Shown piece by piece: positions 15,801-27,800 of a stretch of 64,000 nucleotides of DNA; within the stretch, counting starts at the first letter, position 1, and the number at the start of each line of letters is the position of its first letter. A program made the position numbers and the translations under genes. Source of the DNA: Gonatopus flavifemur (taxonomy: Eukaryota > Arthropoda > Insecta > Hymenoptera > Dryinidae). The DNA lies in the NCBI GenBank assembly GCA_018340375.1, contig JAFFJZ010000003.1, positions 21,142,001 through 21,206,000 on the forward strand. Direction: 5' to 3'. The notes below the pieces were generated by a model. It had not been told where the DNA came from, made no database searches, and was given only the letters and a program-made list of their open reading frames with translations.

Positions 15801-18800
15801 GTAGTCGCCATCATCAACTTAGAGATTCTGTATTTCAACTACCATTTTCACATGGAAATGGTTACAGTTCACTTTCCTCAGTGTGAATTAACGGATTCCT
15901 TACCAAGTACGTCCCAACCAGGTTGAAAAAACACCCACGTCCGAGTCGATGGGTCCGTTGGACAACTCAATACTGGATCCTACTTTCTACAATAGTAATT
16001 TCTCTACTTTTTCTCTAATTTTCTTTTTTGTATCTTGAAAAGAAGTCGAATTGATCCGAAAGTAATTTCACTCTAAAATTTACTAGGCTCAAGAAAAAAA
16101 ATGAGTTTTGTCTCAGCGACAAGAAAAATTCTCTCATTTCAAGAAATCCTTTCTGTGAGTGCATGTTCGCTAGGGAGGCAAAGCTATTTGATAACGTGTT
16201 TTCCCGACTCTGCTAAAATAGTCGTATTCCATACGCATAATGCGGGAGCGAAACTACGTAATCCCCGCATAGCACAAATGTCTCAGTAATATCTCCAGAA
16301 TATTCTGCAATGTTCTGGAGACATTGTAATATCGCCAGAACATTCTAGAGGTCCTAATCGTCTCCAACCAATGATGAGTGCGCGTGTGCAGTCGAATGCT
16401 CATTTCATGTATAAGGACGTTCACTATTTTGGCGAAATTGCAAACAAAGTATCGTATGTCCCTCGGGAGGGAAATGATTTTCACCTCGTGTGGTTTTTGC
16501 TCCAGCTCGAGCGAGCAGACAGCAATCAATACCCTCGATGAAAGTCACTGATTTTCCTCCCTGTGATTTCTTCCTTGGGGAGAAAATGAGGGAAGAAATG
16601 ATCGGTCTGCAATAGTTGGCCCCTTCCCTCCCCCTAAACAGGCATATAAATTTGAACTTGTCGAGCAGGTGTTATGAAAAAGTATTTATTCTGAGGAATG
16701 AAGGGAAAAAATATGTAAAAAAATAAACTATGGGTTTTTATAAAAAATTGTCAATTTCAAACTTTTAATACACTGAGAAAAAAAATACTTAATTGATTTG
16801 AATAAACTTTCATTGACTCAATTAAATAACTGTTTCAATTGATGAAATATTTCATAGCATATTAAATATTTGTTTGATTGAATGAATATTTAATCGAGTC
16901 AATGAAAGTTTATTCAAATCAATTAAGGATTTTATGGCGACTATTCAACTAAATATTTCATTGTTCCCGGAAATTTTTTCTCTCAGTGTAACTGCGGCAA
17001 ACAGACTAATTGGTCCATTGTAATTCGGCTATCGACACATGTGCCTATGGATCCTACACTGACAGGAAAACGACGTGGTTGAAACATTCGTGGTCACAAT
17101 AACTTGGAATCTGGTTCTATTCACCAGGAAATGTGATTGTGATGTCGAGAAAAAGTGGTTGAAGCTAAAATTAACTAAATATTCTGATTATCACACCGGA
17201 AAAAGAATCTGGTTTTTCTAACCTGAAAAATGTAGTTAATTTTTGCTTCAACCACTTTTTCTGGATATCACATTCACATTTCCTGGTGAATAGAACCAGA
17301 TTTCAAGTTATTGCGACCACGAATGTTTCAACCAGGTTATTTTTCTGTCAGTGTACACGGAGAAAATATTATATTTGAAATTACTATAAGAATATATCAA
17401 CGATGAGGGACCAGACTAGCCACATGAGAAGATTTCGTACGATCTTAGTTTAATTTAATATGGAAATTTTCGAAACAAGCATCATTCTTAGCACTAACGA
17501 ATAGGGCTGTGCGGTTAATCGATTAAAATGGTTAATTGTCAATGATTGATCGGTGGATTCCGGTTAATCATTTTCCCGATTTTATGTTGACCGATAAATC
17601 GTCAAAATGTTCCACAGAGAAAAAATTGCTGTAATTATGGGGACAGCATCAAAATGCTTTAATATATACTGAAATCCCTGTTCATTCGACCAAGGTGTTC
17701 GATAAAAATGAAAATTTGCTGAAATGGTCACAGAAAATACAATGAATCCAATGGACATTTGAGTATAAATTATAGCAATTTAATGTTGACCCTATATTTA
17801 TCGGAGGCATAGTAGATTTTATATGTTCTTGAAGTTTGAATCGTTTATAGAAACGAAACAAATCTTCTAGAATGAACTCTTTAGAATTGAAAGCATCATT
17901 TAAAGAATGTACTACAAGATTCAAAGTCTTCATAAGCTGAGGATTTTGTTATTCAATTGACAATCTCAAACAAATTTTTCTCCGTGTTACCCAGAATCCA
18001 CCTTTTAATCGATTCACTTACTGTGATCGAAAAAACGATTAACCGGACCCTTCCGATTAATCGTTAACAATTAACCGTTTTAATCGAATCATCAATCAAC
18101 TGCACAGCCTTACTAACAAACAGTAGGGGGTGAATTTGTCGAAAAAACATAATTTGACAATCACGATGGTCAAATTATGTCTATTCGACGAAATGTTTAT
18201 TCGTCAAATTCACCCCTTACCCTACTGAACATGATCACGGTATTTCACAGTTAATTTCACGTTCCTTTTCATCTTCATGCGGTATGGTCCTTTGTTACCA
18301 TATTTTCATAGTCATTTGTAACACAATATTTTCTCAGAGTATATGAGGTATATGCCCTTACCCGAAGGTACTCGAAATTAAGGTAGAATGGGGCTGGTGT
18401 GGATTTCACCCTAGTGTGGTAAACAAAGGTTAATCGCACTGAATGGGGTAAAGCGGGGTGAGATAACGTACTTTCCCGCTCCTCTACAGCGTACAATAAT
18501 ACATCAAACCTGGTTCATTCAAGGAAAATATGAAGATTAAAAAACGATCTTCAAATCTCCCTTGAGTAAACGAGATTTTATGCATCATTCCCTGCTGTAG
18601 TGAAGTGGACAAAGTGCGTCATCTAATCCTGATTGAGTCTTTTCCCTGTGCGTGAAAAGTTGAATTTATACTATTCCTGTACAGCACAACCACCGATCCT
18701 CCACCTAGGACTTTGGTGGAGAATTAGTGGAGAAATCGGAGCCGTGGAAATAAGGGAGAAATAAGGGAGAGTCTCCGTTGAGGCAATGGAGAGGCAACGG

Positions 18801-21800
18801 AGAAATGTCCGTCCCCTGTATTTGCGATATAATTCATATTGGTGCATTTACATAACCAAATCTGAATGTATGAATCCACGAATTGAAGTTTTATTGAAAA
18901 TACAGGAGGCGGACATTTCTCCGTCGCCTCAACGGAGACTCTCCCTTATTTCTCCCTTATTTCCACGGCTCTCATTTCTCCACTGATTCTCCACCGAAGT
19001 CCTAGGCAAAGGATCGGTGGTTGTGCTGTACGGGTTGGCTTTTGAATAATTCACTCACAATAAAGTACTAAAAACAAAGGTTTATATCAAATCGGCTCAC
19101 TTTTTTTTATCTTGAAAGCATATAGAAAAAAACACCAATAATTGATTACAAAGAAACAAAATTATATTCGCAAATTTCATAATTCACGCAAGTATTGTTT
19201 CTTTTAATCGTTATCAACACAAAATATCATTACAATATTCTATTCATTCTCTTACTTTAAGCTTTACAACTCAAAATTGATTTTCTACACATGACACGAT
19301 TTTTATCGCCAGGTGGCAACTGGTTCCTCGTACTCAAGAACAAAATATCAATCATTGGCGTACATGGCTGTATCGACTGTGATGCTTTCATCGTGGTGCC
19401 CCAGACAGAAAAAAATTTCGTTATTTTTCACATATATAATTTATTTAATTTTGCAAACGGCGGAAGATCGCACAGCGAACTTCCGCTAAAACAACTAACC
19501 ATAATTTCTGACGTTAAAAATCACGTGGTATACTATGATAAAATGGAATCCTCTTCGCCGGAGCTCCAAATGACGTGAAAAACAATCTTGGGAATGACGT
19601 AATTTTTCATGTCAGTTGGAGTTATGACGTGGGGGTTCATTTTATCATGTTACATCACATGATTTGTAACGTCATAAATTATGTGAAAAATAACTTCATT
19701 TTTTTCTCTGGAATGACATTGCGTAAAAACAACTTTTCTGTGTCGGAGATCGGGTTGAGTGGTGGGGTAACGGGAATGTGGAGAAATTGTTTTTAGCGAA
19801 TTTTTTCGTCAAAAACATTGTTTTCAAAATTATCTTGCATGAACATTCTTGTATATAAATCTTAGAGCCTCGATAACGTGAGAAAATTATGAAAATTGAA
19901 GAATTATTCGAAATGAAGAGCTAATTTGAGTACAATAACTGCTACGTATGGAACTGAAACTCACAGCCGTAAAGCTAGCAGCAGATTGTTATAACTTTTT
20001 ACACAAAATTTTGATAAAGGATTCAAGCATCTGAAAAGAATAGTGAAACGCTCAATCGATTTCTGGTATAAAAAAACGCTTTAACAACGTTTAATCAAAA
20101 GTTACAACAATCGGCTGTCAGCTTCATGGCTGCTAGTTTCAGCTCCACCTGATACGTCCACGTTCGTGTTTTTGGAATCAACCAAGCGCGATCATTTCCG
20201 TCGAAGTCTAAATCTATAATTATTTGTTTCGTTTTTATTTATTCACAAATAAGATTTTCTCAATTATCGACAAATAAACATCTTTAAATTTGCATTTTCC
20301 TAATTTTTTTATCCAACGTTCGGATCGAAAATGAGGTAGGGTAGTCCACTGTAACTCTCCGATGAATTCGCTTGCCATATATTTGAATTCTATTCCAAAA
20401 ATATCAAATTTTAGAAATTGGAGGTCGTTTAATGTTCACTGATTCAACCTAAAACCTAGTGTCCCTATGAATTTGAATCAAATCCCGTAATTTTTTATAT
20501 CCATTCTGAATTCGTGGTTTTAAGACTTCGAAATATGAGGTCAAATTTATTAACAACGATCCAAAAAACATTTTTAAAATTAATTTTTTCGTAGAATCCC
20601 GCAATTTTGAAAATCCGTGCTCCGATTTGTAATTAGCGATCCAACCAACCCCTGTATAACAATTTTCATGGGTAACTGTTCACCTGAAGAATGTATATCG
20701 CCAAGGGTTGAAGATTTCTATAAGATATTCTTCGGGAAGTTTTTAAGGTGATACCACCCTGCTGAAAAGATCCAATTCAAACCTATTAACTGATCGATCA
20801 GTATAAATCAGATGTTGGTCCAGGAATTTTTTTATTTGATCTTATTCAAATCTAATCGGTTTGAATAGGGAATTTTTACTCAATAAGGTATAATCAGTAA
20901 ATTCGAATGTACATGATCCCAATTTACTGATCATAATATCCCATTGAGTAGAAATTTCCTATTCAAACTGATTATATTTGAATGAGATCAAATAGGAAAA
21001 TTCCTGGACAAAAATCTGATTCAAACTGATTGACGAGGTAATACGTTTAAATCGGATTTTTGAAGCAGGGCATATTTTAAGGGGCAGTTGTAACCAAAAA
21101 ATTTGTTCTACAAGAAAACGGTTAGTTCTAAAACGTGAAAAGGATCCATGTATGCTGTAAAATAATGATTTTACTGATCGTTTTTACCTTTTGGAACCAA
21201 TCGTTTCCTTGTAAAACTAAATTCTTAGTTACAACTGCCCTCTTAGATTATGCCCTGACCAGAATCATTGGTTAGAAAAGGACACGACAAAAGCTATTCT
21301 GACGAATTATTCGAAAATGAAACAATAAAATCCAAATATCGCTCTCTATCGATCTTTTTCATTCGATAAAGATGGTCTGTAGATAGCGATATTTTGGTTT
21401 TATTTCTTTATTTCTGAATGATTTGTCAGATTTGGCTCGGGTTGCATCGTTAGGGGTCGCTGGTATCCCCTCACAGGTTCATCTCAAATGTTGAGACACT
21501 ATTCTACACACGGATTGCTTATGGAATTCGAAATTGACTTTTTCCAATGGGTAAATTTTTGATCTCAGACTTGAATTTGAGAATATGAGCATTTTTCAAT
21601 TTTTTTTTTTTCGAAAAACCGAATATCTTAACGATAATGTATTTTGAAAATATGAATCAAACACCATTCGCTAAGTCAGATTAGTGCGTTTTTTCAGGAA
21701 AGAAATTAAACCAATCTAGCGTTCTATTGTGTTCCGAAGTTATGTAAAACGAAACAGAAACACGGAGAGACCGATTAATATTCATAATAATGACTGGTAA

Positions 21801-24800
21801 TTTGGGGGAAAAAAAGCATCGCTGAAAAATCTGGACAGCGAGTTCACCAATTAGTGATTTTCTCGAATTTTTTTCTCCAAGGAAGGAAGTGAATAAAGAA
21901 CTCTGGGGTTTTCACACTTGTTAATTGAGTCTTTAAGTGCATGAAGCAATTTTGTCCCAGTAAAAAAAAAATGCCATAGGAATTGTTGATATGTGTGGAA
22001 ACATAACCACCTAAAAAACAGTGATCAATCGAACGCCACTATAGCACTTACAATAATTATTAGAAATCAAAAATCCAAAAATTTTTATGAAATATATTAT
22101 ATTTGTTGGAGGTTGTATCAATAAAACCAATGAAAAGTCCAAAATTAAAAAAATGACAGACATGCAAACTTTTGGTAAAGTTTGGTCACTTTTTTTTCGC
22201 TCTTTAAAGTGCTATAAAAAGAAAAAAAGTCAAATGTCATGTCCACTTAGGTTCATCCTCCAATAAATTCAATCAGCTTCAAAATAAAAAGAAAAAGAGC
22301 GATCCGTTCAGTAGTTTTTGAGATATCGTGGAGCCAAACTTGAAAAACAGTTTTTCGAGAAAAACGCCTTAAAAAGGTTTCGGGATACGAATCCTTTAAC
22401 TTGAGAAAATTTTTTTCATGTACTTTGAGACAGACCCATTTAATGAGTTTCAAATAACTCGATTTCTTAATTTACTCCGTTCTTAAGAAAAAAAAATTCG
22501 AGAAAATCACCTTATTTCGGAATTCGCTTGATAAGAATCTCCCCTTAAAAGTTGATAGTTTTATTGTTATTTCTCACAGTGAAATTACCAACTTATGATG
22601 AATTCATTGAAAACTTTTAGCAAACTCACTACAAAGATTCTTCAACAATGTTCTCTTTTGTGAAATATATAATATTGATGAACACGGTATTTCCTCATAG
22701 CACTTGAAAATTTTTGGGATTCCAGCGTAGCAGAGTTCATCAGCATTGAATCACCACCACTTCACAACGAAGAATGGTAGAATGGTTTAATATTTCTCCG
22801 AGATACGCCTTAATTTGACCTAGAAAATCGTGTAAATGTCCAAGATACAGTGTATTGTCAAGATATTCGATTCTTTCAAGAAATATTAAGATGCTTATAC
22901 GTCAAAATTTGTTGAAGAAAAAATACATTTCATAAGGCATCCGTGTGTTAAAGTTCAATACTTGATTGCAAAAAATTTTATCAATTTTAATTCTGATTAC
23001 ATATAGACTTTCCATATATTTTAGTTAATTAATTCACTTCATCAAATTGGATAGATGGATAAAGACAGAAGTTGAGTTCGAATGATGTATTGGAGAGAAT
23101 CAAATTTGTATTCATAATGTTGAATTGACTGATATGCTGTTAACCTGGAATTTGTCGAAATTCGACCTGGAAAACCTGGAAAAGGTAGAGAATTTCGTTT
23201 TGGAAGTGTAGTAGACACCCTGATAAAAACCAATCAACAGACTCTTACTCTTTAGATTTTAGTACCAGAAGACAGAATGGTGGTGATATTTAATTTTTAT
23301 CAACATAAAGTAAACAGGATTGATAAACATGTCAGAAAATATATGGTTTCGTATCAAGAACATATCTGCACCAGGAAACTACTGTGAAATTATGCCAACA
23401 GATTGCGCATATTCGGTGTTGCCACAAGCCGCAAAACGAATCGTAACGAATTTTAGATTTTAGATTATATGGATTGAAAGTCAACTCCTCTTTAGTCAGC
23501 CAAATTGGTTTGAAATTCAGTTTGATAGATCTTTGACTCAATTTGCAGGTTTAAATTGGAATATATCTTCATATAAATAGCCGGTTTCGAGATGGATCTA
23601 TACTGTTTGATGTGTGAATTAGTGTTGCCGCGATCCGAGCTAATCCGAGTTTTGAGCACGAGCTCGGCTTGGCTCTTGTTTTTGACCAATAGATCCACTG
23701 CTCGGATTGGCTCGAAGATCTCACGATCCTACTTCGTTCAAAGCAAACGCGAATAAAAAATTCTTGCATCCAGGGGCCCCTTGGAATAGATCGTACAGTA
23801 CAGGCCATGAGTTTGAATTAACCTACAGACATTCAACATTTTTACATCTTCGTTATTCGAAATTGATTTCATTCATATAAACTACATAAATAATAATCAA
23901 AAAATGTCTAAACAATATAAAGCACAATAAACTTATCTAAATGAAGTCAGTTGATTTTCTGAAACAAACACATCAACTGAAAAAATTATTTTTCCTTTGG
24001 GTTTATTCAAACTTTTGACCTGTACTGTATTTCTGAAGCTCTTGGAGTTCAAGTATAAAACAACGTTTTGTCAAAATTTTTATGACTCGGCAAATCAAAT
24101 TTCATAAATGTTAGTTATAAAAACTCCATGAATGCATCTTCCAATGAATAAATAGACGAATATGCGTTGAATCCATCTTCAGAGGATTGGCGATGAAGAA
24201 AAATCCACTTTATAAACATATTTTCTTAATATCGAGATTTGTTCAGAACATTGTCCAAGATTCAATGAGATTTTGCGAGATTCAGTGAGATTTGGCGAGA
24301 ATCAATGGTTTTTCTTAACCAGGGTCCTTCGTCCGATAGGGAATTTTCTCAGTAACGATCTAGCTCATCGATCTCATAGTTCTGGCTCAGCTCGAAACTC
24401 GGATCGACTGAAATTTTTTCAGCTCTGCTCGAAGATCGGATCGTTTGAAATTATTGAGATCGGCAACCCCAGGGTGAATCGATCGGAAATTTAAATCCAC
24501 GGAACTATGCGTTAATATGAACTTTCGAACCAAACTAACGGACCATTCAACCAAGTATTGAGAGAATTTTCACTTCTTATATTCCTCACTGAATCCAGTT
24601 GCAGTTTAAAGCTCGTGATAACTGGTTTTGCGGTTGGTGGCAACACTACGAATATTTGCCAATATAGGGAAACTGCATTTTCCGCGACTTTTTTTGCGAT
24701 TCGGTCTGACATACAGTCCCCTTTAGTTGCAATAATAATTACAAAAGTCTACAGTAATATACAAACAGCAATGAAACGTGATAAACAGATCAGTCGATAC

Positions 24801-27800
24801 AAAAACAAGCACCGTAAGAAAAATACCAAAAATTTGATGAAAAAATCAGCGTTTGGCCGAATGGTTACTATTCTTCGTACAACAGATTTCACGGCCAAGT
24901 TCGATCAACTGATCATAATTCTATCTATTTCAACATTTCAAACTTCATGGACTTGAATTTATGATCATTCTTTACGACACTAAGGAGTGGATTCAATTAT
25001 ATGCACCGATGCACACCAAATTTATCAGTATCTTCCAACGACAAAGATCTTCAACAGAAAATGAATATACGCGCCAAATGTACCAGGACATACGACTGTG
25101 AATGAGTTTTTGACAAGGTGCACAAATGTCTTCAATGGCGAATAAAATAGAAACAAAACAAGGGGGAAAGAAAATAATGATAAACAAAAAATGTAAAAAT
25201 CTGAAAAAGGACGCCGTTTGGGAACGATGAACTCACCGAACGGTGTCTACGGTGTACTTTGTACGACGATCGATGGCTGCTTTGACGAGTTAGCGAGCCA
25301 TGTCTCACCTGCTGCGTCCAAAACCACATACACACTAATTATATAATACATTCCTCCGGTATTCAATGTAAAATTTCTCATTTTCATGATATTTGAAGAA
25401 TTATATGTTTCCAAATATGTGAAATAACAAAAAGTTATATATAAATATCAGATATGATAATTCTACAGATTTTTAAAGTGATATCTGGAAGTTCCGAAAA
25501 GAATGTATCGCAAAGAAGGATAGATTGTAGAGCATCGAATCGACCTTCTCACCTTCGTTGTATCGAGACTGTGGTCACGATCTCTCGGTCGACGACTGGT
25601 AACGGGACTCCCACCAGCCGATTGATCCGGTGGTCCATGAGCTACCAAAGGTAAAGAACTGCTGGGATCCAAACGCAACTGTTTGACAATATCCTCTATC
25701 AACTCCACAAATGTTTCACATTGTGACTGAGGCAGTAAATTTTCAGCAACCTGCTCGAAGTATATTCATATACATAGAATACATTATTATGGAATTTCAT
25801 AATATCGCCTAAAAACCAACACCAACAACTACAACAATATTCTCACCAAGTTATTCGCAATATCGGTAGGCACCATATCGTCTCGATCGAATTTGAACGT
25901 CACAGTTTTTTGTTTGCTGGTATCGAGTTGACATTCGACGGTCATAGATTGTCCTTCGCCACTACTCACGGACAACACGGTCAACTTGATGCCTGGTTTT
26001 TTACGCTTAGTACCGGATCGCTTGATTCTGCTTCTTTCAGGTGCGACGACACTTTCTGGATTCTCAGAAGTGGCTCTGAAAAAAAAAAAAATAACTATAA
26101 ATACCATCTATTCGAATTTAATTTGATTTGTAAAAATTTCGGCTATTATACCCATCGTTAGAAGCAGTGCCTTGTGAGATAGCCGAAACAGAGCTTCCGG
26201 ATGATTCTACGTTTGATTGTTGTACGTTGACTGGTGTATCGGGTGGCAAAGATTGAATGGAATCCATGGTATCTTGTTTAATTATCGATGATTTATCAGA
26301 CACAGCGGGAGTAGGTACAGGAACAGGAACAGGAACAGGAACGGGCATAGGAGCAGATGCAGGAACAGGAGCGGCAGTATCGGTATTTAGTACAAAATTT
26401 TGATTTTGTTGTAAATTAGTCGACGTTTGTACCATGCTATTTATTCCGGTAGTCATGGGGACAGACGTTGGCATCATATTACCTCCTTGTTGTTGATATT
26501 GTAACTGCATTAAAATATTCTGTTGAGATTGAGGTTGTAGTCCGTTGTTGGGCATGATAGAAGAATTTTGTTGCATGTTTGGCATGGAAGAGGTTTGAAT
26601 ATTCTGTACGAGAGTTACGGTCGAGGAGCTTTGAATGTTGACACCGGATTGTACGGGAGTTTGAACTTGTCCCATTGGTTGCATGTAAGATTGAGAAGTT
26701 CCGGGCGCTGCAGTTGGAGTCACGTTTGTATGCGAATACATTTGCTGAGCGGTAGCTTGGGACGGTAAGATTTCCACGTTGTTGGTTGGATTGTAAAACA
26801 CTTGTTGTACGTTTTGTTGGTACACCGCGGTATTGGCGTAACCTACACTTCCAGTAGTATTTTGTTGATAATATTGTTGATTTTGAATCGGAGGAGAACC
26901 CACCGGATGCTGATGCATTTGTTGTATATGCTGTACTTGGGGTTGGGGGTATTGCAGTTGTTGTTGAGATAAAATCTGTATTTGCGGTTGCATTTGATGT
27001 TGCTGTTGCATCGTTTGTGGTACACTCATTTGATTCAATTGAATGTACTGCTGTTGCATTTGCTGAGTTACCTGAGGAAATTGTGGTTGGGCTTGTACGG
27101 TTTGAGGCGTCGAACACTGGGAAGAATTTTGCTGTACGTATTGCGGTTGTTGTGGTTGTTGCTGTTGGTACTGTAATTGTGGCTGATATTGTTGTTGTTG
27201 ATACTGGACTTGCTGCGTTGATTGTTGAATTTGCTGTACTTGCTGTACTTGTTGCACTTGTTGGACTTGTTGGACTTGTTGCACTTGCTGGACTTGTTGG
27301 ACTTGTTGGACTTGTTGCACTTGCTGGACTTGTTGTTGAGTTTGTTGGACTTGCTGTTGTTGAGCTTGCGATACTTGTTGGATTTGTTGTTGCTGATGAA
27401 TTGAAATCGTCTGTTGCTGCTGACCCTGCGAAACCTGCTGTGGTTGGTGAAGAGGGATCGTTTGTTGCTGTTGAGCTTGGGGTACTTGTTGATGAATTGG
27501 AATCGTTTGCTGTTGTTGAGCTTGAGGTACTTGCTGTATTTGCTGCTGCTGTTGTTGTGGTTGTTGTTGTTGATGGATGGTAATGGGTTGTTGTTGCTGC
27601 TGCTGCTGCTGTTGTTGTTGTTGTTGATGGATGGGAATGGTTTGTTGCTGTTGTTGGAGAGACATGGACTGCTGTTGAAGAGGAATTTGTTGTGGCTGTG
27701 CTTGTTGGATGTTGATAGATTGCTGGGACTGCTGAAGAGTGATTTGTTGCTGGGGTTGTTGCAAAGGAATTTGTTGTGATTGTTGGATGGATATTTGTGA

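Larger units (their letters stand above)
20746..21471. mobile_element. MITE family Y, copy 1, split by nested inserts
   Basis: The left end AGGTGATACC (preceded by TA) is at 20746; the body resumes near 21258 with CAGAATCATTGGTTAGAAAA and ends GGGGTCGCTGGTATCCCCT at 21471. The uninterrupted copy at 51488 shows the two parts belong together. Confidence 0.75.
10655..25236. other. 14.6 kb WNK intron 11, filled with repeats
   Basis: It lies between the microexon and exon 12. Six-frame reading gives only short frames without recognised content. At least ten palindromic or TIR-bearing elements, listed separately, explain much of it. About 10.7-12.0 kb and 22.6-25.2 kb are otherwise unremarkable AT-rich sequence. 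Confidence 0.75.

Noticed and set aside
17682..17933. 83-codon minus-strand frame inside a nested repeat
   Set aside because: No similarity to transposases or other known proteins; the element carrying it looks non-autonomous.
18786..18986. 66-codon frame
   Set aside because: It lies wholly inside the arms of the 18676-19034 hairpin.
23622..24474. Possible inverted element with GTTGCCG.. and GATCCGA words
   Set aside because: Shared words are short and common in low-complexity order; the pairing could not be extended.
24558..24956. 132-codon plus-strand frame in the large WNK intron
   Set aside because: No motif or family resemblance; length is within chance for this much sequence.
26479..27117. 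212-codon minus-strand frame rich in Thr, Ser and Asn
   Set aside because: It is an out-of-frame reading of the same WNK exon 8 repeats; the correct frame is fixed by the kinase and CCT domains.
27017..27583. Long plus-strand frame rich in Val, Ala and Leu
   Set aside because: It is the antisense of the CAG/CAA tract in WNK exon 8; the composition is an artefact of the repeat.
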